A stretch of 64,000 bases of DNA, taken from Desulforhopalus sp. IMCC35007 (GTDB lineage: Bacteria; Desulfobacterota; Desulfobulbia; Desulfobulbales; Desulfocapsaceae). A program made the translations under genes and the position numbers. The DNA is taken from positions 1 to 64,000 of the forward strand of contig NZ_SWCN01000018.1 in assembly GCF_005116575.1 (NCBI RefSeq), read 5' to 3'. This document shows positions 56,348-64,000 of this stretch, one piece after another. Every line of letters starts with the position of its first letter. Within the stretch, counting starts at the first letter, position 1. Below the pieces are notes generated by a model. The model ran no database searches, was not told the DNA's origin, and worked only from the letters and a program-made list of their open reading frames with translations.

Positions 56348-57577
56348 ATGAAAGCAACAAAACGATACAGTTCAACGATTCTTGCAGGTCTGCTGTGGTT
56401 TACCGGAGTAACGATGGCTCATGGCGCGGTAAACGTCCAGTGTGATCCTGACGGTAATATGAATGATAATCCCAATATAAAATGTATGCACCTCGTGGCC
56501 GGGGATGGCTTTGCCACCATGGCCGATGGTGAAATAAAATACATCTTCGGCTTTGCTGATGTAACAGAGATGGCAACCAGCACTCAGGAAGAAAAAAACA
56601 GGGTTATTGCAACCGGAATACTAGCTAATCAATGGCCAGCACCGAGCATTGTTCTGGAAGAGGGGCAGGAATTTTATCTTAGCCTGACCAACGTCGGCAT
56701 GTTGATCCGTCCTGATCTTTTTGATCCGCATACCGTGCATTTTCACGGTTATCCTCAGTCCTCCACCGTTTTTGATGGCCTGCCAGAGAGTGGTATCGCT
56801 ATCAACATGGGATCAACCCTGACCTACTACTACAAGCTTCACGACCCCGGCACGTATATGTACCATTGCCATGTGGAAGCAACGGAACATATGCAAATGG
56901 GTATGCTGGGAAGCCTCTACGTAAAACCTGCTCAAAACAACGGTCCTCCCATAACCCATAATGGAAGGGCTTATTCGCAGTTTGCCTATAATGATGGAGA
57001 CGGTTCCACCGGTTACGACGTGGACTATCCAATACAGCTTGGGTCTTTTGACGGTGCATTTCATGACGCCAGTGAGTCTGTACAGCCGTTGCCGTTCGCT
57101 CTTATGGTAGATAACTATCCCATGATAAATGGTCGTGGGTACCCTGATACTGCGGATCCAAGAACCTATGACTTCCCGCCAACTGAAGGCAGTTCCGCGA
57201 ATCCTGTCAATAATCCCGACCTTGAGAAACTGCAGACCTCGCAGCCAGTGAGTACCAGAATTGTTGCCAACCGGGGAGAGAGGATATTACTTCGTATCTC
57301 CAATCTGGCGATTACCCGTTACTACACCCTGCAAAGTTCTGGCATTAAAATGAAGGTGGTTGGGAGAGATGCCAAACTCCTTCGAGCCCCAAATGGCAAC
57401 GATCTCTACTATGATGCCAATTCCATTACTTTGGGCGGTGGCGAGTCCGCAGATGTGATTCTTGACACTGCAGACATTAATCCCGGGACCTATGTCCTCT
57501 ATACCAGCAACTTGAACTATCTCAGTAATAATGATGATCAGTTTGGTGGGATGATGACAGAAATTATAATCAACTAA
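56348..57577 (+). CDS. Multicopper-oxidase-fold protein 1 (copper ligands in N-terminal domain)
   Basis: 409 residues with a signal peptide. Two cupredoxin domains are visible. Domain 1 contains DPHTVHFHG (H128, H131, H133) and YMYHCHVEATEHMQMGM (H173, C174, H175, H181, M186), which supplies a full type 1 site plus half of a type 2/3 cluster. The equivalent places in domain 2 (YYTLQSSGIKMKVVGRD and YVLYTSNLNYLSNNDDQFGG) have no His or Cys. It could not form a complete trinuclear cluster alone. It follows the giant gene by 72 bp and precedes protein 2 by 10 bp. Nitrite-reductase-like or oxidase roles are both possible. Confidence 0.88.
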   Translation: MKATKRYSSTILAGLLWFTGVTMAHGAVNVQCDPDGNMNDNPNIKCMHLVAGDGFATMADGEIKYIFGFADVTEMATSTQEEKNRVIATGILANQWPAPSIVLEEGQEFYLSLTNVGMLIRPDLFDPHTVHFHGYPQSSTVFDGLPESGIAINMGSTLTYYYKLHDPGTYMYHCHVEATEHMQMGMLGSLYVKPAQNNGPPITHNGRAYSQFAYNDGDGSTGYDVDYPIQLGSFDGAFHDASESVQPLPFALMVDNYPMINGRGYPDTADPRTYDFPPTEGSSANPVNNPDLEKLQTSQPVSTRIVANRGERILLRISNLAITRYYTLQSSGIKMKVVGRDAKLLRAPNGNDLYYDANSITLGGGESADVILDTADINPGTYVLYTSNLNYLSNNDDQFGGMMTEIIIN

Positions 57578-57587
57578 GGGGGATGCC

Positions 57588-58994
57588 ATGAAAAATATTG
57601 AATACAGATCGACAGCGATAGCTGCTGTCTTCACGGCTGCACTCCTGTTGTTATCTGTAGCTGGAGCGCAGGCAGCAATACAGGGCCTCACAGGACCTGA
57701 CTTTGATTTTCGAGTAAAAGCGGACTATGTGAGCACCGCAGATGGTGGTTCCATGCTGCTTTGGGGATACGCAAACGGTAGCAACCGTGCACAATACCCC
57801 GGTCCAACCCTGATAGTTACCAAGGGGCAGACCGTCACTATCACTCTTAGAAATGAGTTGTATGTGGCCGGTTCAGGAGAAACACCGAATGTCTCTATCG
57901 TTTTTCCAGGGCATGATGTCACAGCATCATGTGAGGCCGCAGGAACTGAAGATCCATGTTCCCAAGGAGATCTGACCCTGGAGGCAGGGCGAGATGGTGA
58001 TGTCGTCAAGTACAGTTTTGTAGCGGGAGAGCCTGGAACATATACCTATTACAGTGGAACAAACCCTGGATTGCAGGTGGAAATGGGCTTGACCGGGGCT
58101 ATTATTGTACGGCCTGCGGGTTTTAACCCAAATGTACCCACTGCTTACGGGCATCCTGATACGGCTTATACCTATGAAGAACTGTTCTTTTTGACTGAGA
58201 TGGATCCCAATATTCATCAGGCAGTTGAATTCTATGGTCCAGACGACCCTTCCATACAGCCACTCGTTGACGATTATTTTTCCAACTACTGGTTCATCAA
58301 TGGTCGGACCGCACCAGATGATCTGGCTGCTCCAAATGTTTTCTGGCTACCAACACAACCGTACAACTCCGTACCTCGGATGCATCCCGGTGACACTTTG
58401 CTCATGCGAGTTGTCGGTGGAGGGCGCCAAATGCACCCCTTTCATCACCATGGGAACCACGCAAAAGTTATCGCGAGAGACGGCCGAATGCTGGAGAGCA
58501 GTCCTGGTGCAGGACCGGATCTAGGGACAGAAGGGTTCACTATTACCGCTACTCCAGGGAAAACGGTTGATGCTCTTTTTACCTGGACCGGTGAAGGGCT
58601 GAACTGGGATATCTACGGCGGAACCGATGTGGTCACAGCCAACAACCAGTCGATGCAGCACACCTGTAACGGTAAGTTTGTTGGGGAAGACCAGAGTCCA
58701 AACGCACCAAAGTATGACCCCATTACCCACGAATTCTGCGAGGATCACGGCAAGCCGCTTCCTGTGAACCTTCCTGGTAATCTGGAACTGGCCTTTGGTG
58801 GCTGGTGGGGTGGAAGTCCTTATCTTGGCGCTCTTGGCGCTCTCCCTCCCGGAGAAGGTGGTCTTAATCCTAACGGAGGTTACACCTTTATGTGGCACTC
58901 CCATACGGAAAAAGAGCTCACGAATTGGGATATTTTTCCCGGCGGTATGCTGACCATGATGATCATTGAAGCATACAATGTGCCGATTGAATAA
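57588..58994 (+). CDS. Multicopper-oxidase-fold protein 2 (copper ligands in C-terminal domain)
   Basis: 468 residues with a signal peptide ending AQA. Domain 1 has lost ligands (VSIVFPGHDV, then YTYYSGTNPGLQVEMG). Domain 2 keeps HPFHHHGNH (H283, H286, H288) and FMWHSHTEKELTN (H437, H439), but has Ser where the type 1 Cys would be. These are the trinuclear-cluster ligands missing in protein 1. The domain pattern mirrors protein 1 exactly, which suggests complementary subunits. Four extra cysteines (C115, C124, C360, C384) may form disulfides. A strong ribosome site (AAGGGGG) precedes the ATG. Confidence 0.87.
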   Translation: MKNIEYRSTAIAAVFTAALLLLSVAGAQAAIQGLTGPDFDFRVKADYVSTADGGSMLLWGYANGSNRAQYPGPTLIVTKGQTVTITLRNELYVAGSGETPNVSIVFPGHDVTASCEAAGTEDPCSQGDLTLEAGRDGDVVKYSFVAGEPGTYTYYSGTNPGLQVEMGLTGAIIVRPAGFNPNVPTAYGHPDTAYTYEELFFLTEMDPNIHQAVEFYGPDDPSIQPLVDDYFSNYWFINGRTAPDDLAAPNVFWLPTQPYNSVPRMHPGDTLLMRVVGGGRQMHPFHHHGNHAKVIARDGRMLESSPGAGPDLGTEGFTITATPGKTVDALFTWTGEGLNWDIYGGTDVVTANNQSMQHTCNGKFVGEDQSPNAPKYDPITHEFCEDHGKPLPVNLPGNLELAFGGWWGGSPYLGALGALPPGEGGLNPNGGYTFMWHSHTEKELTNWDIFPGGMLTMMIIEAYNVPIE

Positions 58995-59008
58995 CGAAGG
59001 GGGACAAT

Positions 59009-60802
59009 ATGAATTTAACTAATGTGATAAAGAAGTCGAAGGCTTCACTGGTGATGGCGGCAGCGTTCACCTTTATATCCACCCCCTTATTCGCTCGAGT
59101 CGATCTTGTAGCCATTGAGGGACAGTGGGCACCTGTTGGGGGCACTCCGATAACGATGTGGGGCTTTGCCAGAGATGTTGGGCAGGCATGCAACAGTTCC
59201 CCAGATTGGACAGTGGGCCCTGAATTGACAGCCACTGATCTGCAGACAAATGGCAACCTGCGTATTCGGTTGCGTAACTGTCTCAGTGAGGATGTGTCAG
59301 TTATAATCCCTGGTCAGAAGGCGATTGTAGTCGGAAATGCAGGTCAGCATCCTGAACCGGTGCGAAGCGGGGTGAGGATTACCTCATTTACCACCCCAAC
59401 CCCTGCAGGTGAGACGGTGGATTACCTTTGGCATAATGTTGATCAGAATGAAGGTAGTTATCTCTATATGAGTGGCAGTCATCCTGCAAAACAGGTGCAT
59501 ATGGGGCTCTACGGGGCTCTAAAAGTGGGTGTTTACGCAAACACGAGCGGTGATGTGACCCTCCTTTATAGCGAGATTGATCCAGCGTTGCATAATCCTC
59601 CCGCCCCAGCAACACCTCTAACGTATAAGCCAAGGTATTTTCTTGTAAATGGCGTTGAGGAGGCAAACATAACTGCAGGTGACACAACAGAACCCGTTGT
59701 CCTCAGTTTCCTAAACGCCGGACTCGATTTTCATGTTCCAGCACTAAATAAAGGATACATGACCCTCATTGCGGAAGATGGAAATTCATACCCCTATGCC
59801 AAGAAGCAATATTCTGCAAATCTGGCTGCCGGGAAAACTATTGATGCCTTCTGGCAGCCTGCCACGGCAGGGGACCATGTGATTTATGACAGGCAGGGAA
59901 ATAATATGCTTGCCCGAATCACTGTAGGCGCCGGATCCGGTGCTCCACTTGCTGCAGCTGATTCGTATTCAGCTACAGAGGATACAGAGCTTAATGTCCC
60001 GGTTGCGGCGGGTCTTATGTTGAATGATACATCTCTGCCTGCCAGTGCTGAGGTTGAGCTTGTTTCCGGAGTTTCCGCAGGCGTACTGAGTTTGAATGCT
60101 GATGGTTCTTTTACCTATCAGCCGAGTGCTAATTTCTCAGGAACAGATAGTTTTACCTATAGAGTCATAGCAACTGCGAGCAGTCCTGCCAGTAATATAG
60201 CTACTGTAAGTATAACCGTTACTGGCTCCAATGATGCCCCAACGGCAACAAATGATAGTTATGAAGCAGTTGCCGGTGTTCAGCTTGTTGTGGCAGCACC
60301 AGGTGTGCTTGCAAATGATCAGGATCCCGACGGTGACAGCCTGACCGTATCAGCAGGGCCGGTAAATTCGGATGGTTCATTCACATATAATCCTGGCGCG
60401 CCTGGAACCGAATCATTTACCTACACGGTAAATGATGGCAATGGCGGTACAGCTACAGCTACAGTGACCATCAATATTACCAATGATGTACCTGTTGCCG
60501 TCGATGATACTGCAACTGTGAGGCGAAACAGCGTTGCCGGTGATGTGCGCAATACCTTCAGCCTGATTGAAAACGATAGCGATGCAAACGGTATTGACGG
60601 GACAACTGTTGTCGTGAGCGGCACGAGCCAGGGCGGTATCCTGACAAATAATGGGGATGGTACCGTGACCTACGTTCCTGTCAGAAGATGGCGTGGAACT
60701 GATACCTTTACCTACACGGTTATGGATATGACGGGAGCAATCTCCAATACCGCAACAGTAAGAGTAAATGTGGTCCGAAACAGGGATTTACCTCCTTTGT
60801 AA
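59009..60802 (+). CDS. Multicopper-oxidase-fold protein 3 (degenerate) with cadherin-like repeats
   Basis: 597 residues with a signal peptide. Two cupredoxin-like domains (about 30-310) align with proteins 1 and 2 but nearly all copper ligands are gone: domain 1 has SYLYMSGSHPAKQVHMGLYG, domain 2 has LDFHVPALNKGYMTLIAEDG. Three cadherin/Ig-like modules follow (about 315-590; DSFTYRV, ESFTYTVNDGNGG, DTFTYTVMD). It is probably a structural partner that anchors the oxidase on the cell surface. The modules resemble those of the giant protein at the window start. Confidence 0.83.
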   Translation: MNLTNVIKKSKASLVMAAAFTFISTPLFARVDLVAIEGQWAPVGGTPITMWGFARDVGQACNSSPDWTVGPELTATDLQTNGNLRIRLRNCLSEDVSVIIPGQKAIVVGNAGQHPEPVRSGVRITSFTTPTPAGETVDYLWHNVDQNEGSYLYMSGSHPAKQVHMGLYGALKVGVYANTSGDVTLLYSEIDPALHNPPAPATPLTYKPRYFLVNGVEEANITAGDTTEPVVLSFLNAGLDFHVPALNKGYMTLIAEDGNSYPYAKKQYSANLAAGKTIDAFWQPATAGDHVIYDRQGNNMLARITVGAGSGAPLAAADSYSATEDTELNVPVAAGLMLNDTSLPASAEVELVSGVSAGVLSLNADGSFTYQPSANFSGTDSFTYRVIATASSPASNIATVSITVTGSNDAPTATNDSYEAVAGVQLVVAAPGVLANDQDPDGDSLTVSAGPVNSDGSFTYNPGAPGTESFTYTVNDGNGGTATATVTINITNDVPVAVDDTATVRRNSVAGDVRNTFSLIENDSDANGIDGTTVVVSGTSQGGILTNNGDGTVTYVPVRRWRGTDTFTYTVMDMTGAISNTATVRVNVVRNRDLPPL

Positions 60803-60912
60803 ATCCTGCTCCAAGTTGCACGGCAGAGATTGGGGGGATTATTTTCTCTCTCTCTGCTGTGTGAGATCTCAGAAGTTGCATGTATTGGTTCAATATAAAA
60901 GGAGACCTGGTT

Positions 60913-61410
60913 ATGAGCCTCTTCACAATTTCAAATCATTTCAGATTGTTGTGGCGTATTATGCTGGTATCTTTGGTGTTGTGCTGTTTCACCATTTTAA
61001 ATCCTTCAGCAAACCTGAATGCCAGCCCCGCTGCAGCAGTGGGGCCTGATCTGCTGCACAACTCTAAGACCTTTGAGAAAAAACTGGAAGATCAGTGGGG
61101 TATTGAGTTGACCGCCTTACGCATGACCGCAGCGGACCGGATGATCGATTTTCGCTATCGGGTGCTCGACGCGGATAAAGCAGCACCCCTTTTTAAACGT
61201 CAGACCAAACCGTATCTCATTCACCAGGCCAGCGGCAAGGTGCTGGCTGTTCCCAATACCGCAAAGGTAGGTTCTTTGCGAAATAGCAATATGCCCAAAG
61301 AAGGTCGAATTTACTGGATGTTTTTTGGGAATCAGGGCGTCGTGAAGGCGGGTGATAAGGTGAGCGTTGTGATCGGTGATTTTCGTGCTGAAAACCTGGT
61401 TATCGATTGA
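60913..61410 (+). CDS. Small exported protein of unknown function
   Basis: About 165 residues from ATG 60913, with GGAGA upstream. A hydrophobic N-terminal segment (IMLVSLVLCCFTILNPS) indicates export. The mature part contains LEDQWGIELTALRMTAADRM, IDFRYRVLDADKAAPLF, TKPYLIHQASGK and GRIYWMFFGNQG, which suggests a compact beta-rich domain. I know the shape from proteins near multicopper oxidases, but no function. Lies 110 bp after protein 3. Confidence 0.7.
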   Translation: MSLFTISNHFRLLWRIMLVSLVLCCFTILNPSANLNASPAAAVGPDLLHNSKTFEKKLEDQWGIELTALRMTAADRMIDFRYRVLDADKAAPLFKRQTKPYLIHQASGKVLAVPNTAKVGSLRNSNMPKEGRIYWMFFGNQGVVKAGDKVSVVIGDFRAENLVID

Positions 61411-61509
61411 TTAGAGAGCTACATATGTGGCAGCACATTTATTATGTGTCTGAATAAAGCGCATCAACACAGCAATTATTGATGCCCTAAGAGTAAAGAG
61501 AGGATTGAT

Positions 61510-63444
61510 ATGCAAAAAATTAGACAAGGATCGATTTTCCTGACGGCATTACTCCTTTTCCTCTCGTTTTCAGTGGTTCAAGCCGGAACTATATCGCCAG
61601 AATTACAAAGCGTTCTAGACACCGCCAAATCGAGAGAAAAAATCGCAGTTATCATACAGTTTAGAGATTCGCTTGACCGTAAGCAGTTCAAAAAAATGAA
61701 GAAAAAGCTTCGGCGATTAAAAGTCCTGAAAGAACTCAAGCGAATTGCTGCAGAGAACCAGACATCGTTACGGTCATATCTAACCACCAATGGTGGCGAA
61801 AAAATGCAGAGCCTCTGGATTATCAATGGTTTTGCAGTTGAGGCCAAGCCATCTGTTATCAAGAAGCTGGCTAACCGTCCTGAAGTATTGGAAGTTCGCC
61901 TCGATAAAGCCGTCCCCCTGGCTAACGATCCGGTCCCAGCCGCTTCCAATACCGAATGGAATATCTCTATGCTGGGGACAGAGGCTCTTTGGGACCAAGG
62001 GTACATGGGGCAGGGAGTAACTATTGCGTCCATGGATAGCGGGGTGGATTTTAATCATCTCGAGTTAGGGGGTAATTGGCGTGGTGGTAGTAACAGCTGG
62101 TTTGATCCCCATGGAGAACATACGCTCCCGTATGATGCGAATGGACACGGAACTCAGACCATGGGAATCATGGCCGGTCAGAACTTAGGTGCTACTGCCA
62201 TTGGTATGGCTCCGCTGGCCAAGTGGATTGCAGTGAAAATATTTGCCGATAACGGAGACGCCTTTGTAAGTGATATTCATTCTGGTTTTCAGTGGTTGCT
62301 CGACCCGGATGGTGACCCAAATACAGATGATGCTCCGGATATCGTCAACAATTCATGGGGTTTTCCCGACACCGTGAATAGCTGCAATAGTGAGTTTGAT
62401 ACTGATATTCAACTCTTTAATGATCTTGATATTGCACTTGTATTTTCTGCAGGAAATCTGGGTGCAGGACAGACAAGTATAAGCCCTGCGAATAACGCCG
62501 GGGTTTTTGCTGTTGGTTCGGTGGATCAGAACATGCTGATTTCATCTTTTAGCAGTCAGGGGCCTTCTGCCTGTGGGCAAGGAGATATATATCCTGCTGC
62601 GGTGGCTCCAGGTTATCTCGTAAATACAACGGATCGCACTTTTGGCGGAATTTTTCCAACAGCGACCACACTTGTCGTAGGAACATCTTTTGCTGCACCT
62701 CATGTGACCGGGGCAATGGCCTTGCTGTTGAGCAGCAATCCAGACTTGACTCCTGTAGACCTGGAAGATGCACTGAAGTTCTCCTCTGAAGATCTCGGTG
62801 ATGCCGGTGCCGACAATGTGTATGGATACGGTTTGGTTAATGCAGCCTGGGCGTACGACTATTTGAACCAGTCCGGTGAATGTAGCGATGTGGATGGAGA
62901 TAATTTTTATCTTCAGTCTCAGTGCGGTACTCCGGTTGACTGCAATGATGCAAATAGCTCAATTTATCCTGGGGCACCTGAGATCGCAGGCGATGGCATA
63001 GATCAGAACTGTGATGGCTCCGATTTGATGGTGTGTACTGACGCGGATGGAGATGGTTTTTTTACAGAAGCCACGTGTGGTACTCCTGTCGATTGTGATG
63101 ACAGTAACGCAAATATCTATCCAGGTGCCGGAGAAATAGTGGGTGATGGAATAGATCAGAGTTGTAATGGTTATGATCTGTCGATTGATATAACCAAAGC
63201 ACTCTACAGGGCCAATACAGATAAACTCATCATCAATGCAACCTCAAATTATGGCAGTGATGCAGCCCTTGTCGCCGAGGTACCTGGTATTGGGGATGTA
63301 ACTCTGAACTGGAATAACAGTAAGCAGAGATGGCAGAAGACCGTCAGTAAGGCCTCGAAAAAAGGGTTTGACTCCAATGGAAGCACTGTCGTCTCCGTCT
63401 CAGGTCCTGAAGGAAATATGAGTGAAGTCTTGACAATTAAGTGA
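61510..63444 (+). CDS. Subtilisin-like (S8) protease with two MopE-type metal-binding repeats
   Basis: 644 residues. A signal peptide is followed by an I9-like propeptide (VIIQFRDSLDRKQFK) and the S8 catalytic domain: Asp in ASMDSGVDFNH, His in DANGHGTQTMG, Ser in GTSFAAPHVTG. Residues about 455-560 hold two copies of a Cys/Asp repeat (CSDVDGDNFYLQSQCGTPVD, CTDADGDGFFTEATCGTPVD, each with a further DCNDAN/DCDDSN and DGIDQNCDG/DGIDQSCNG). These are the MopE copper-binding/thrombospondin-type calcium motif pattern. It could mature the operon's secreted proteins or bind metal. Confidence 0.9.
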   Translation: MQKIRQGSIFLTALLLFLSFSVVQAGTISPELQSVLDTAKSREKIAVIIQFRDSLDRKQFKKMKKKLRRLKVLKELKRIAAENQTSLRSYLTTNGGEKMQSLWIINGFAVEAKPSVIKKLANRPEVLEVRLDKAVPLANDPVPAASNTEWNISMLGTEALWDQGYMGQGVTIASMDSGVDFNHLELGGNWRGGSNSWFDPHGEHTLPYDANGHGTQTMGIMAGQNLGATAIGMAPLAKWIAVKIFADNGDAFVSDIHSGFQWLLDPDGDPNTDDAPDIVNNSWGFPDTVNSCNSEFDTDIQLFNDLDIALVFSAGNLGAGQTSISPANNAGVFAVGSVDQNMLISSFSSQGPSACGQGDIYPAAVAPGYLVNTTDRTFGGIFPTATTLVVGTSFAAPHVTGAMALLLSSNPDLTPVDLEDALKFSSEDLGDAGADNVYGYGLVNAAWAYDYLNQSGECSDVDGDNFYLQSQCGTPVDCNDANSSIYPGAPEIAGDGIDQNCDGSDLMVCTDADGDGFFTEATCGTPVDCDDSNANIYPGAGEIVGDGIDQSCNGYDLSIDITKALYRANTDKLIINATSNYGSDAALVAEVPGIGDVTLNWNNSKQRWQKTVSKASKKGFDSNGSTVVSVSGPEGNMSEVLTIK

Positions 63445-63455
63445 TTGATGAAAAG

Positions 63456-63504
63456 CTTGCACTTACAGGATGTAATACATTGTAGCACTTCCTGTAAGCG
63501 CAAG
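63456..63504 (+). other. Inverted repeat after the protease gene
   Basis: CTTGCACTTACAGGA pairs with TCCTGTAAGCGCAAG with one mismatch across a 19-nt loop. There is no T run after it, and it lies 54 bp before the next start, so it may be a weak terminator or an operator. Confidence 0.5.
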
Positions 63505-63557
63505 GAGAGAAACGTGACTTCTAAATAGAAATCGCATATGCGGGGAGCAAGAGAACT

Positions 63558-64000
63558 ATGAAAAAGATCAATATAATAAGAACATGTGTATTATCTATAT
63601 TAAGTATATTTCTGGTAAGCAGTGCCAGCGCCACCCTGATTACCAACGGTGATTTTAGTAGCGGCTTGAGTGGGTGGCAAACAAGCGGAGATGTAACTGT
63701 GGGCACCGCTGGACCAGGTATGGACGGTGATTTTGCGCTGATTAGCTTTAGTAATGACATATCTCCAGTCAGTAGACTCTGGCAAAATTTTGACGTTTCT
63801 GGTTTGAACCAAATTCAGATTACCTTTGATTGGTTTTTTGAGTATACAGACAACTCACGTAACTCTAATGACGTGTTCGTTTCTATACTTAAAGATCTTG
63901 ATAGTAGCCCTGTGCAGAATATAACTCTCGACAGACTGAGAACAAACGCGACACCTCGCAGTGATAAAACGAATCTTTTCTCTGGCACCTTCAATGGGCT
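63558..64000 (+). CDS. Exported protein, N-terminal part (3' end outside window)
   Basis: Visible 147 residues: a signal peptide (SILSIFLVSSASA) and a start typical of PEP-CTERM-type or lectin-like proteins (LITNGDFSSGLSGWQTSGDV). The C-terminus is not in the window, so a sorting signal cannot be checked. Lower GC than neighbours. Function unknown; perhaps matrix or surface protein. Confidence 0.7.
   Translation, partial: MKKINIIRTCVLSILSIFLVSSASATLITNGDFSSGLSGWQTSGDVTVGTAGPGMDGDFALISFSNDISPVSRLWQNFDVSGLNQIQITFDWFFEYTDNSRNSNDVFVSILKDLDSSPVQNITLDRLRTNATPRSDKTNLFSGTFNG

Noticed and set aside
56348-57577. Oxidase-fold protein 1 as a copper nitrite reductase
   Set aside because: It has the T1 site in domain 1 but the second domain has no type 2 ligand, and it sits in a three-oxidase operon, so NirK is not supported.
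1-64000. tRNA, rRNA or riboswitches
   Set aside because: No convincing cloverleaf, rRNA segment or known riboswitch core was recognised by eye on either strand.

Overview
The window looks like a chromosomal stretch of a Gram-negative bacterium, most plausibly a marine or sediment deltaproteobacterium (Desulfobacterota). This is an inference from gene content: many sigma-54 activators and hybrid kinases, outer-membrane and periplasmic proteins, a NosL/SCO copper set, and moderate GC. No rRNA, tRNA, CRISPR array or intact insertion sequence was seen. Three decayed genes are present: a SulP permease, a lipase-like hydrolase and a receiver domain.

Layout. 1-8.1 kb: C-terminus of a giant repeat adhesin, a GGDEF/EAL protein, an HDOD protein and a TolC-type exporter, which fits a c-di-GMP-linked surface adhesin locus. 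8.1-17 kb: a SulP pseudogene and ordinary genes (dbpA, an OmpA lipoprotein, PAS and HD proteins, aldo/keto reductase, nitrilase). 15.4-17.5 kb: norR facing a cupin gene, with three NorR-type operators and a sigma-54 promoter between them. 17.7-25.2 kb: a beta-barrel protein, an unlisted 59-aa gene, and an operon of two solute-binding proteins with a hybrid kinase. 26.1-36.5 kb: a lipid-modification cluster (CFA synthase, DUF1365, flavin amine oxidase, SDR, DUF2878, DUF3833, chalcone-isomerase-like) next to a class II photolyase, a DUF523/DUF1722 protein and a second SDR. This is the gene set known from light and singlet-oxygen responses, but no ChrR/RpoE or LitR regulator is visible. 36.7-41.5 kb: a PAS-LuxR regulator, a DsrE-like protein, and modABC with a TrmO-like gene.

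42-48.6 kb is a probable copper-handling locus: NosL on the minus strand, then SCO1, a cytochrome c fused to a periplasmic-binding-like domain, a small membrane protein, an FtsX/LolD-type ABC transporter and a polytopic membrane protein. Next comes a PAS-PAS sigma-54 activator, then a -24/-12 promoter with a nested dyad upstream. This promoter leads a 13-kb run of secreted proteins: an ABM monooxygenase-like protein, a 1707-aa beta-helix protein, three tandem cupredoxin/multicopper-oxidase-fold proteins, a small exported protein, and a subtilase with MopE-type metal-binding repeats.

The main candidate for an undescribed system is this last operon. The first oxidase keeps copper ligands only in its N-terminal domain (a complete type 1 site plus half of a trinuclear site). 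The second keeps them only in its C-terminal domain (the other half). The third has lost nearly all and carries cadherin-like repeats. This suggests a hetero-oligomeric two-domain multicopper oxidase with one active interface, sigma-54 controlled and probably supplied by the upstream copper locus.
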